From an uncultured Capnocytophaga sp. (GTDB lineage: Bacteria > Bacteroidota > Bacteroidia > Flavobacteriales > Flavobacteriaceae): a stretch of DNA of 9,138 nucleotides. Below the pieces are notes generated by a model. The model was given only the letters and a program-made list of their open reading frames with translations. It was not told the origin of the DNA and did not search any database. The DNA lies in NCBI RefSeq assembly GCF_938029845.1, contig NZ_CALHGG010000055.1, positions 1 to 9,138 of the forward strand, read 5' to 3'. Below, in pieces: positions 1 through 5,717 of the stretch. The position numbers and the translations under genes were made by a program. Positions within the stretch are counted from its first letter, which is position 1. Every line of letters begins with the position of its first letter.

Positions 1-107
1 ATGCCATAGAGCATAACAGTACCCCAGTGGTTACCTTCCTACAAGGAACGGAAGCCCTACGTGTAGCCAGAGAGATTAGTTCATTAGCCAATTTGTCTAT
101 TAACTAA
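1..107 (+). CDS. C-terminal end of a probable Gfo/Idh/MocA-family oxidoreductase (partial)
   Basis: The frame beginning at base 3 is open from the window edge to a TAA at 105-107 and gives the last 34 residues of a protein whose start lies outside the window. The visible tail contains TPVVTFLQGTEALRVAREI. A Thr-Pro-Val-x-(V/T) turn, a Gly and then an Ala-Leu-x-Val-Ala helix is the pattern I know from the C-terminal end of Gfo/Idh/MocA NAD(P)-dependent oxidoreductases. With so little sequence the family is a reasoned guess. The catalytic and NAD-binding parts are not in view. It runs in the same direction as the lipoprotein operon that follows, but a hairpin and a new promoter separate them. 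Confidence 0.5.
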   Translation, partial: AIEHNSTPVVTFLQGTEALRVAREISSLANLSIN

Positions 108-112
108 ATTGG
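88..112 (+). terminator. Stem-loop overlapping the stop codon of the first gene
   Basis: CCAATTT (88-94) and AAATTGG (106-112) form a perfect 7-bp stem around an 11-nt loop that carries the TAA stop (105-107). It lies between the upstream gene and the next promoter, so a terminator role is likely. No strong T-run follows, so it is not a classical intrinsic terminator. Confidence 0.45.
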
Positions 113-122
113 TCAAAACTTA

Positions 123-151
123 TTTGTTAATAAAAAAAATATGTATCTTTG
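123..151 (+). promoter_or_regulatory. Bacteroidota-type promoter for the lipoprotein operon
   Basis: TTTG at 123-126 (-33 type element) and TATCTTTG at 144-151, an exact match to the Bacteroidota -7 consensus TAnnTTTG, are separated by 17 bp. The -7 element ends 24 bp before the ATG at 176, giving a short leader. This promoter is expected to drive the two genes to 1845. Confidence 0.75.
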
Positions 152-175
152 CACTCAACTTAAAAACCATATAAA

Positions 176-1264
176 ATGAAACTAAAGAACATTGCCATTG
201 CCTTTTTAGGGGCACTCCTTTTTACTACTTGTTCCAAAAAGGATGACGAGAAAGAATACACAGCGGAGGAATCCAAAGCGGTGGTTCGTAACACTATGAA
301 CAATTTTTATGATTGTCTGAAAAACCTCAATGATGGTGGTTTTGCTAACTTCTTTCATGATCTTCTCTTCAAAGAAACTGTGAGAGACCATCGGGGAGAA
401 ACCCAATCTTGGGGGAATTTCTTAGGAGAAAAATTTGACAAACAGAATTTTGCAGAGGGACTTACAGAAGGAGATCGTTTTAACTATCACCGAATGAAAG
501 GAACCTATACTTGGAACAAGAATACAGAGCTCTGGGAGAAAACAGCTAACAATGAGAATGTTACTTTTATCTTCCCTGCTACTAAGGGAGCCACTAACAA
601 TGGTAAACTCGTGATAGACCAATATGAGGATACTGAAACCACTTATGGGAATGATAAAGTGTATCTTCCTACAGCAGCTCACCTCTATGCTACCATAGAT
701 AATACAAAGGTGTTTGAAGTAACGGTTAAGAATGTTTCTTTTGATAAGAAAACAAACTTTACTATGCCACTATCAGCTCATATAAGTATTTATACGAATC
801 CTTTTACAACAACTATCCAGTGGAATAGACAAAATCCAGAAAACTTTGCCTTTGATTTTGCCTTTTCGTCTCCACAAGGTTGTACCACAGGCCTACATGC
901 TGATATCAAATTGACAACCTCTGACTATGGAAATATATCCAGTCTTGAAAAAGCTATTGATAAAATTGCCTTTACCGCTACTCAAGGAGAGTTACGTATC
1001 GTAGGTAATATAGATGTGAAGAGTCTTGAAGAAAAAGGAAATGACAGAAAACTTAGGGTAGAGGAGATTAATACTTATGCAAAGGCGGTTCTTATGAAAG
1101 GAAATTCCAAAATTGCTGATGTAAAATATGAAGAAGAAAGTGACAAAGGGGTGATCTATTTTATCTTTTCTGATGGTTCAAGAGAGAAAGCAGAAAGCTA
1201 TGTGAGTGATTTTCAGGATAGAGTAACTGAGATATTCAAACGCTTTGAAAGAGAAAATAATTAA
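176..1264 (+). CDS. Candidate surface-exposed lipoprotein, 362 aa
   Basis: Residues 1-18 form a short basic and hydrophobic signal sequence ending in a lipobox (Leu-Phe-Thr-Thr-Cys), so Cys19 should be lipidated by signal peptidase II. The next residues are Ser-Lys-Lys-Asp-Asp-Glu. In Capnocytophaga a Lys followed by acidic residues just after the lipidated Cys acts as a signal for export to the outer face of the outer membrane, so surface display is inferred. The remaining ~340 residues are hydrophilic, rich in Thr, Asn and beta-strand-like segments, with a more helical, charged C-terminal end. I recognise no catalytic motif. The gene starts 24 bp after a clear promoter and overlaps the following barrel-like gene by one base (TAATG), suggesting translational coupling and a joint role in the outer membrane. 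The lipoprotein nature is secure; the function is unknown. Confidence 0.85.
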   Translation: MKLKNIAIAFLGALLFTTCSKKDDEKEYTAEESKAVVRNTMNNFYDCLKNLNDGGFANFFHDLLFKETVRDHRGETQSWGNFLGEKFDKQNFAEGLTEGDRFNYHRMKGTYTWNKNTELWEKTANNENVTFIFPATKGATNNGKLVIDQYEDTETTYGNDKVYLPTAAHLYATIDNTKVFEVTVKNVSFDKKTNFTMPLSAHISIYTNPFTTTIQWNRQNPENFAFDFAFSSPQGCTTGLHADIKLTTSDYGNISSLEKAIDKIAFTATQGELRIVGNIDVKSLEEKGNDRKLRVEEINTYAKAVLMKGNSKIADVKYEEESDKGVIYFIFSDGSREKAESYVSDFQDRVTEIFKRFERENN

Positions 1265-1845
1265 TGAGAAAATATATTTTTATCTTATTTCTTACACACA
1301 TTGCTCTCGCTCAAGAGGGCAATGTGTCTTTTAATCAGATAGATAGCCTTAGTACTTCTCCAGTATATCGTCATCAGATAGGTATAGGAATTTCCCGATT
1401 TGTCAATTCTGCTTTTCCCTCTGATACCAATACTTTTTTGTTAGAATATCGTTACCTGAAAGATGCTATCTTATCCTATCGTATAGGGGGAGATTATCGA
1501 GCAGAAAGTAATAAGGATAGTACCTATGAAATAGCTCTGAAAGTAGGGATTGATAAATTATTCAGGGATTATAAGAGGTGGAAATTCTACTATGGGGTAG
1601 ACCTATGGAGTCGCTACCTATATTATGAAAATAGGAAACAACACTTTACCAGTATTGCTCTAAATCCTTTTCTGGGAATACAATACCAGTTAAGTTCTAA
1701 TTTTTCTATTTCCACGGAACCAGGGTTCTTTATAAAATACAATTTCCGTAGGGATTATAAGAGTTTTGATCCCGAAGCACAAGCTCATTGGTGGGAAAGC
1801 CGATTTGCGAAAATAGGCAACCTCCAGATTAATTTTCACTTTTAA
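1264..1845 (+). CDS. Small outer-membrane beta-barrel-like protein, 193 aa
   Basis: The protein has a signal peptide of about 16 residues (MRKYIFILFLTHIALA, cleavage before Gln17). The mature part consists of alternating hydrophobic and polar stretches rich in Tyr, Phe and Arg, for example FLLEYRYL, WKFYYGVDLWSRYLYY and FSISTEPGFFIKYNFR. It ends in Asn-Phe-His-Phe, and a terminal aromatic residue is typical of outer-membrane beta-barrels. At about 177 mature residues it would make an 8-strand class barrel. Its ATG shares a base with the stop of the upstream lipoprotein gene, so the two are co-translated and may act as a pair at the cell surface. The barrel call rests on sequence style; I do not recognise a named family. 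Confidence 0.75.
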   Translation: MRKYIFILFLTHIALAQEGNVSFNQIDSLSTSPVYRHQIGIGISRFVNSAFPSDTNTFLLEYRYLKDAILSYRIGGDYRAESNKDSTYEIALKVGIDKLFRDYKRWKFYYGVDLWSRYLYYENRKQHFTSIALNPFLGIQYQLSSNFSISTEPGFFIKYNFRRDYKSFDPEAQAHWWESRFAKIGNLQINFHF

Positions 1846-1847
1846 CC

Positions 1848-1883
1848 AATGTGTCAATGAGCTAATCTGCTGATTGACACATT
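1848..1883 (+). terminator. Stem-loop ending the lipoprotein/barrel operon
   Basis: AATGTGTCAAT (1848-1858) and ATTGACACATT (1873-1883) make a perfect 11-bp stem with a 14-nt loop, starting 3 nt after the TAA of the barrel gene. It sits between converging transcription units (the next gene on the right is on the minus strand), so it may stop transcription from both sides. There is no run of Ts after it. Confidence 0.6.
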
Positions 1884-1921
1884 ATCTCTCCTTACTGATG
1901 AGGTCACCTACTTGCTTAGGT

Positions 1922-1969
1922 ATTGATTGGTAAGGTATTGAGACTTTAGAATACATCTGATATATTACC
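1922..1969 (-). repeat. Cassette-end repeat, copy 1
   Basis: The segment GATTGGTAAGGTATTGAGAC, continuing to TATATTACCC, is closely similar to the segment at 3925-3982 and more loosely to those at 3093-3147 and 7359-7400. The stop codon of the 319-aa gene (minus strand, 1965-1967) lies inside its right end. The repeat therefore marks the 3' boundary of that gene. Confidence 0.55.
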
Positions 1970-2924
1970 CTATAAATATATGAGGTATTCTCATTGCTTC
2001 GAGTTTACTTCTATTTTCTTTATTAACTGCATTTTTCTTCTTTTCATCTTTGTTATCTATAAGACATAAAGCCTCCAAATGGGAGAGCTTTAAAATACTT
2101 TCTATATTAATAATATCCCTAGAATTCATAATTACAACTTCTTTTAGTTTCGGAAGTTCTAAAAAGCATCTACAATCAATTCCGTTCCAAATAGAGTTAA
2201 AGTAAATGGATTCTAATTTGCAAAATTCTTCTATCCCTTTCAATGTGAACTCTTCATTACAACTTTCAAACCGTAATGTTTCTAATGTATCCGAAAAAGA
2301 TTTTAACAGCGGAAAAACGTTAATTAATACCCCTCCCAAGGTTAGATGTTTTATTCTTTTGAAAGTACATAATTGCATCAAAAAATCTTCACTCTTCAAG
2401 ACTCTGAATTTAACAAACTCTAAGTTTGGGAAATGTTTGGGTGATATTTCTATGAAATCTTCAATAGGTTTAGCATTAGAAAGATGTATGATCTCAAAAG
2501 AAGAAACATTCTCTAATCCCCAATTCTTTAGAAGTTTATTTGTCGTAAAATTCTTTTTATTATCTTTGAAATAATCATTGTATCTTGAATTATTTGTAAT
2601 TTTTAGAGTTTTAATATTTTTCGGGAAAGGTAACTTATGGATTTTTTCTAAATGAATGGCAGGAAGCTCAATAGTATGTAAATGGATCATCTTGTCTAAA
2701 TATTTCTTTAGAAGGGAAAAACTTTTACCTTCATCAGATACTTTCAAACATTTTATTTCATTACATAGTTCATCAGAAATATCAGTACTATTGTTGTCTA
2801 ATAGAGTGTAATTAATATTAAAAAATTTTTCATTCCATTTTTTTTGAGAGGTAAGTTCAAATGAATCTTCTTTATTGATGGAGGGGAAGTATTTTTGAAT
2901 TATTTTTTTGCTATATTCATTCAT
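1965..2924 (-). CDS. Leucine-rich-repeat-like protein of unknown function, 319 aa
   Basis: No signal peptide or membrane segment, so probably cytoplasmic. From about residue 75 to the end, segments of the type LxxLxxLxL recur at roughly 20-28-residue spacing: MIHLHTIELPAIHL, NIKTLKI, FPNLEFVKF, RIKHLTLGGV, TLETLRFESC, KLESIYFNS, LPKLKEVVIMNS and LSHLEALCLID. These fit degenerate leucine-rich repeats, which usually form a curved protein-binding surface. The N-terminal ~70 residues lack repeats. Base composition is clearly more AT-rich than the flanking plus-strand operon and the 5111-6806 genes, suggesting transfer. The last codons (Gly-stop) lie in a boundary repeat shared with other genes here. 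Possible roles are an immunity or decoy protein of a polymorphic toxin system, or an accessory LRR protein. The role is inferred from context only. Confidence 0.75.
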   Translation of the reverse strand: MNEYSKKIIQKYFPSINKEDSFELTSQKKWNEKFFNINYTLLDNNSTDISDELCNEIKCLKVSDEGKSFSLLKKYLDKMIHLHTIELPAIHLEKIHKLPFPKNIKTLKITNNSRYNDYFKDNKKNFTTNKLLKNWGLENVSSFEIIHLSNAKPIEDFIEISPKHFPNLEFVKFRVLKSEDFLMQLCTFKRIKHLTLGGVLINVFPLLKSFSDTLETLRFESCNEEFTLKGIEEFCKLESIYFNSIWNGIDCRCFLELPKLKEVVIMNSRDIINIESILKLSHLEALCLIDNKDEKKKNAVNKENRSKLEAMRIPHIFIG

Positions 2925-2954
2925 CTTGTATAGGATTTTTGTTTGTTGATTATT

Positions 2955-3110
2955 ATGCCGAGACGTTTTATCAGTTTTTCAACTATTTTTTACTTTATTA
3001 AAAGCTTTTTATTTCCTTTTGTTGTTATTTTTCTTGTAGCGTATTTTATTTTTAAAATAAGAAATAAAAGAAATAGAGTTTTATCTATTTTATATTGTAC
3101 TGCTTTGTAG
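2955..3110 (+). CDS. Possible 51-aa single-pass membrane peptide
   Basis: An ATG at 2955 opens a 51-codon frame ending in TAG at 3108-3110, in the 222-bp gap between two minus-strand genes and opposite in direction to them. The product begins MPRRF, has a strongly hydrophobic stretch at about residues 11-34 (FIKSFLFPFVVIFLVAYFIF) followed by a basic patch (KIRNKRNR). That is the layout of a single-pass membrane peptide or small toxin. T-rich sequence codes for Phe, Leu and Ile in any case, so the hydrophobic segment could be a composition artefact. No promoter was found, and its 3' end runs into the cassette-end repeat. Confidence 0.25.
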   Translation: MPRRFISFSTIFYFIKSFLFPFVVIFLVAYFIFKIRNKRNRVLSILYCTAL

Positions 3111-3147
3111 TTTGTTGAGGTTTTAGTAACAGACTGAATATATTATC
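3093..3147 (-). repeat. Cassette-end repeat, copy 2
   Basis: This segment, from TATTGTACTGCTTTGTAG to ACTGAATATATTATC, aligns with the repeats at 1922-1969, 3925-3982 and 7359-7400. The part GAGGTTTTAGTAACA is shared almost exactly with 7362-7375. It abuts the stop codon (3147-3149) of the 216-aa gene on the minus strand. Confidence 0.55.
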
Positions 3148-3797
3148 TATTTTAAACATTCTTCAATCAGAGACATATCAATATTGGGGCTATTAAATTT
3201 TATTTTTTTACTCCATTCTGTATAAATTGGAGGGATTTTTTTATTAAATTCTTTTGAGAACATCCAACTATATAAACAAAATTTTCTAGGTAACGTATCT
3301 AACAAAAGATATTTCTTAGCTTCATTTTCTAAATGTCCATTGTCAGATGCCCATTGTAATAATGCTTTAAATTTATTTGTTGCCTGTTCATAACTAAAAC
3401 CTTCTTCTTTAGCAATATCCCAACTTGTTTCTACACAAGCATATAAAAATCCTTTTTCTTTAGGAACTTTTATACTGAAAAGAATCAATTCATTTGTCAA
3501 TTCTTTAGTTGCAGAGGAGATTCCTTTTTTTGATAGATTTAAAATAAATTTCTTATATCTTGTTTTTAAAAAAGCAACTCCTTCAGCAGTTAAAAGATCT
3601 GAATTTAAACTAAATTCATCGTCTATTCCAAATTCTAAAAAGATCTCCTTTCCTTCTTCTGAAAGCAAATTATTATCTGAAAGACTTTTTAAAAGAAAGT
3701 CTAACCATTCTTTTATAGTATCGTGATTTTCATCTTTATACCATTTTACTTTATCAAAGATTATAATTTCTTCTGTGATATTTTTCTTCTGTGACAT
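3147..3797 (-). CDS. Hypothetical cytoplasmic protein, 216 aa
   Basis: No signal peptide or membrane helix. The sequence is mostly helical and charged, with many Lys/Glu pairs. The region of about residues 115-165 is the most structured-looking, with conserved-type aromatic and Leu positions (FLYACVETSWDIAKEEG, FKALLQWASDNGHLENE and a LYSWMFSKEF motif). I do not recognise a family. The composition is AT-rich like the 319-aa and 102-aa genes and unlike the 5111-6806 block. It stands alone, with a 222-bp gap downstream and a 360-bp gap upstream, and its stop touches a cassette-end repeat. A single AT-rich gene with its own repeat-marked boundary is consistent with an immunity or defence cassette, but the sequence does not prove it. 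The start is the only ATG near the 5' end (complement of 3795-3797). Confidence 0.75.
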   Translation of the reverse strand: MSQKKNITEEIIIFDKVKWYKDENHDTIKEWLDFLLKSLSDNNLLSEEGKEIFLEFGIDDEFSLNSDLLTAEGVAFLKTRYKKFILNLSKKGISSATKELTNELILFSIKVPKEKGFLYACVETSWDIAKEEGFSYEQATNKFKALLQWASDNGHLENEAKKYLLLDTLPRKFCLYSWMFSKEFNKKIPPIYTEWSKKIKFNSPNIDMSLIEECLK

Positions 3798-3840
3798 TTT
3801 ATTATTTTAGGGGATACTATTAACTTATTTGTTTTTCTTC

Positions 3841-3874
3841 CTGCCAACCCCGCTGGGGTAAGCATTTCGCTCGT
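3841..3874 (-). repeat. REP-like hairpin repeat, diverged copy
   Basis: ACCCC (3847-3851) and GGGGT (3855-3859) form a compact hairpin with loop GCT in otherwise AT-rich DNA. On the minus strand the core CCAGCGGGG is also found at 7350-7358, and a related CCTGTGGGG occurs at 4540-4548. It is therefore a member of a small dispersed GC-rich family in this window. Confidence 0.4.
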
Positions 3875-3924
3875 ATTTTATACTTCTAGAGTAAGAAGTA
3901 AGAGAAATAAGACTTTGATGTTTT

Positions 3925-3982
3925 TGTATTATACTGATTGGTAGGTTATTGAAACTTTAACAACACATCTGGAACATTACCC
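3925..3982 (-). repeat. Cassette-end repeat, copy 3
   Basis: TGATTGGTAGGTTATTGAAAC through ACACATCTG to CATTACCC closely matches copy 1 at 1922-1969, including the final ATTACCC, which reads Gly-stop on the minus strand in both. Here no intact gene ends at that stop, only a decayed frame. A cassette that lost its function may have stood here. Confidence 0.6.
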
Positions 3983-4157
3983 ACTTTTCCCTATACTTTC
4001 TAAAAACTTAAATTATTCCTAAGTCGCAAGATATCTTATTCTATCAAAAGACAAAGAAATATTAGGCTTTAATATGGTATTATTACATTAGTTATCGGTA
4101 TATAGGAACCTTGATAATGCATTTATCGTATTCCAATTTCTATATATTATATTGTTT
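3977..4157 (-). pseudogene. Decayed remnant of a cassette gene (tentative)
   Basis: On the minus strand one frame from 4157 down to 3977 reads as plausible protein pieces separated by in-frame stops: NNIIYRNWNTINALSRFLYTDN split by stop from NTILKPNISLSFDRIRYLAT, two further stops, then FKFLESIGKSG and a terminal stop. The terminal Gly-stop falls at the same place in the boundary repeat as in the intact 319-aa gene. The pieces are too short to assign, and random AT-rich DNA can look like this, so confidence is low. Confidence 0.28.
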
Positions 4158-4503
4158 TTACCATAAGTTGGTTTTATACTTTTCCATATAAAAGATATTG
4201 AATAAGACAAAGAACTCATCCAAAGCCTTTTCTTCAGTTTCAAATTTATAATAAAGGATATCAGCCCATCCTCCACTACCTCCTACTTTATATTTTTCTT
4301 GTAGCCATTCATAAAATTCTGTGTATAAGACACTCGCCCTTACATCTTCTTTATCATCACGATAATACCAACCATTAATAAAAGCTTCTAAACAAAATAT
4401 ATTGTGAATTCCAATAAATAATTCCGGAATAGGCTTAATAAGCTTTATGAGATCTATAATAGTCATATTGAAAATAGTTTTTTGTTTCTGTGTGTTATAT
4501 TAG
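4157..4503 (-). repeat. 347-bp direct repeat, copy A (carries a 102-aa gene)
   Basis: This segment matches 6866-7211 along its whole length, with one single-base length difference in a T-run (six versus five Ts at about 4478-4483). It covers the complete 102-aa gene and about 37 bp of its upstream region, ending at TGTGTTATATTAG in both copies. Both copies have the same orientation, so recombination between them would remove everything from about 4504 to 6865. Confidence 0.8.
4158..4466 (-). CDS. 102-aa hypothetical protein, paralog A
   Basis: A small, acidic/aromatic, probably cytoplasmic protein without signal peptide or membrane helix. It is about 73% identical (74 of 102 residues by eye) to the protein at 6867-7175. 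The most conserved block is residues 66-90, identical in both and including GWADILYYKFETEEKA. Other shared features are WYYRD near residue 33, LYTxFYEWL at 47-55 and the C-terminal EKYKTxLW. Substitutions cluster in residues 56-65 and 13-32, which could be specificity-determining if this is an immunity-type protein. I recognise no family. The gene lies just downstream of the three-gene operon ending at 4565, with a hairpin in between, and has its duplicated upstream region. Confidence 0.75.
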   Translation of the reverse strand: MTIIDLIKLIKPIPELFIGIHNIFCLEAFINGWYYRDDKEDVRASVLYTEFYEWLQEKYKVGGSGGWADILYYKFETEEKALDEFFVLFNIFYMEKYKTNLW

Positions 4504-4505
4504 GT

Positions 4506-4557
4506 ATAAAGTCTAAAGGATTTCTCTCACTGACTCGCGCCTGTGGGGGGACTTTAT
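4506..4557 (-). terminator. Large stem-loop after the 180-aa gene, with GC-rich hairpin-repeat core
   Basis: ATAAAGTC (4506-4513) pairs with GACTTTAT (4550-4557), a perfect 8-bp stem. The loop contains TGACTCGCGCCTGTGGGGGG (4531-4550), 16 of 20 identical to 7341-7360. It begins 7 bp beyond the stop of the 180-aa gene (4565-4567), so it probably ends the three-gene operon, and the T-rich minus-strand continuation is weak. It may also be a hairpin-repeat insertion. Confidence 0.45.
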
Positions 4558-4564
4558 TTCTTTT

Positions 4565-5107
4565 TTATTTAGCTATACAATAAATATCATTTGCAATAGT
4601 TAGGAATTTACCTTCTTCTCCATTGAATTCTTCTGAAGCAGACGGAAAGCAATAATAATTAGGTTCTGGATGTTCAGAGATAGTATTTTTATTTAAGGTT
4701 GTTCTATATACTTTTTTACTATGTCTTTTTATCCAACTAAAAACTTCCTTTATCCAACTCTCAGAATCTTCATCTTCAGAAAAACCATATAATTGTCCAT
4801 TTTTAAGAAATTTCCCCTTTTCTACTGTGGACCTAAGTAATTGAATTCGTCCTTTTCCAATTGGATAAAAATGGGCATATCCTTGAATATTATTATATTC
4901 TTCAGAATATTGTGGTAAAGAAACAATATTTGTATTTAACAAACATACTTGTATGCTTTCAGCCTCCAAAATATTTTTCAAAGGTATAATACTTTCATTA
5001 ATTAATAGAGGTTTCGTATCAATTAGAATCGTTGTGACTTCTTTTAAGAAAGAAGTGAACATATTATAATCATTATCATTTGCAAAAAAATAGCATTTTC
5101 TTTTCAT
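4565..5107 (-). CDS. Hypothetical protein, 180 aa, third gene of the operon
   Basis: The ATG lies 3 bp after the stop of the CDP-alcohol phosphatidyltransferase gene, so it is almost surely co-transcribed with it. The protein has no signal peptide or membrane helix. It begins MKRKCYFFANDNDYNMFTSFL, has a central acidic stretch (FSEDEDSESW, about residues 109-118), then WIKEVFSWIKRHSKKVYR, and ends with GKFLTIANDIYCIAK. I do not recognise a family. Its base composition is AT-rich like the single-gene cassettes and clearly unlike the two upstream genes of the operon. The change falls almost exactly at the 5107/5111 junction, suggesting it was added behind an older two-gene operon. An immunity-like or stress-related role is possible but unproven. 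Confidence 0.75.
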   Translation of the reverse strand: MKRKCYFFANDNDYNMFTSFLKEVTTILIDTKPLLINESIIPLKNILEAESIQVCLLNTNIVSLPQYSEEYNNIQGYAHFYPIGKGRIQLLRSTVEKGKFLKNGQLYGFSEDEDSESWIKEVFSWIKRHSKKVYRTTLNKNTISEHPEPNYYCFPSASEEFNGEEGKFLTIANDIYCIAK

Positions 5108-5110
5108 TTG

Positions 5111-5713
5111 TTAATTAAACAGTTTGTGTTTCTTAATCTCTTTTCCTTTTCTCAGCAGATAAGCGTGGTAGCTACTCGGGATATCGTTCTGCCATTTAGG
5201 TAGTAACAAAATGATAACAATGACGTCCAATTGCGAGAAAAGTCCCCAATAGACCGCCAAGAGCAAGGGGAAACCTCCGTAACCAAAGCCGATGAGCGAG
5301 ATAAAAGCTACTAATAAGCATACGCCCCACAGTTTGGAAAGAAAAGCGTGTGTACAAGTTTCTTTGCCAAATCGCCAAAAGCTCACCCCATAGCAGAGTC
5401 CTTCCATTACAAAAAGGGCAATGATTTCATACCGATAGGCAGCTATCAAGGTGGGATTGAGGTGATAACAAGCCACGCCCACAGACAGCCAGAATATCAA
5501 ATCTGTTTGGCTATCCATTCGCCGCATTGCCACAGTGCAGACCCCCATATAGCGCGCAATAATCCCATCGAAGATATCCGACAATAGTCCTAAAACGATA
5601 AAAACTACTATCCATAGCCTTGCGGTGGGTTCTTCTGCCTTATACGCCACCCACAAAATAGTAGGGGCTAACAAAAACCGAAATAATATCAGTAGGTAGG
5701 GTAATCTCTTCAT
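5111..5713 (-). CDS. CDP-alcohol phosphatidyltransferase family protein, 200 aa
   Basis: An integral membrane enzyme of the family that transfers a phospho-headgroup or phosphatidyl unit from a CDP-linked donor to an alcohol, as in phosphatidylglycerophosphate synthesis. The signature D-x2-D-G-x2-A-R is visible as Asp46, Asp49, Gly50, Ala53 and Arg54, followed at the expected spacing by Asp67 and Asp71, which complete the metal-binding set. The usually conserved Gly of the G-x3-D-x3-D part is Met63. About six hydrophobic segments fit the family fold, and the length (200 aa) is normal. An N-terminal LFRFLLAPTI matches the family's usual first helix. It starts 4 bp after the beta-propeller-like gene. 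The exact substrate cannot be told: a pgsA-like or a specialised lipid headgroup role are both possible. Confidence 0.85.
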   Translation of the reverse strand: MKRLPYLLILFRFLLAPTILWVAYKAEEPTARLWIVVFIVLGLLSDIFDGIIARYMGVCTVAMRRMDSQTDLIFWLSVGVACYHLNPTLIAAYRYEIIALFVMEGLCYGVSFWRFGKETCTHAFLSKLWGVCLLVAFISLIGFGYGGFPLLLAVYWGLFSQLDVIVIILLLPKWQNDIPSSYHAYLLRKGKEIKKHKLFN

Positions 5714-5717
5714 TATA

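Larger units (their letters stand above)
3798..4157. other. 360-bp gap: hairpins, a boundary repeat and a decayed reading frame
   Basis: No intact gene is visible on either strand. From left to right the stretch holds a short GC hairpin (3847-3859), a TACTTC/GAAGTA hairpin (3881-3886 with 3895-3900), a cassette-end repeat (3925-3982), and a minus-strand frame interrupted by stops (3977-4157). This looks like scar tissue from earlier cassette turnover. Confidence 0.5.

Noticed and set aside
2206..2574. Plus-strand open frame of 122 codons within the LRR-like gene
   Set aside because: It is antisense to a gene with clear LRR-type periodicity and has no independent support.
4088..4276. 62-codon minus-strand frame overlapping the 102-aa gene
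   Set aside because: Its first part is an out-of-frame reading of the 102-aa gene. Only its tail, beyond 4157, overlaps the possible decayed gene noted above.
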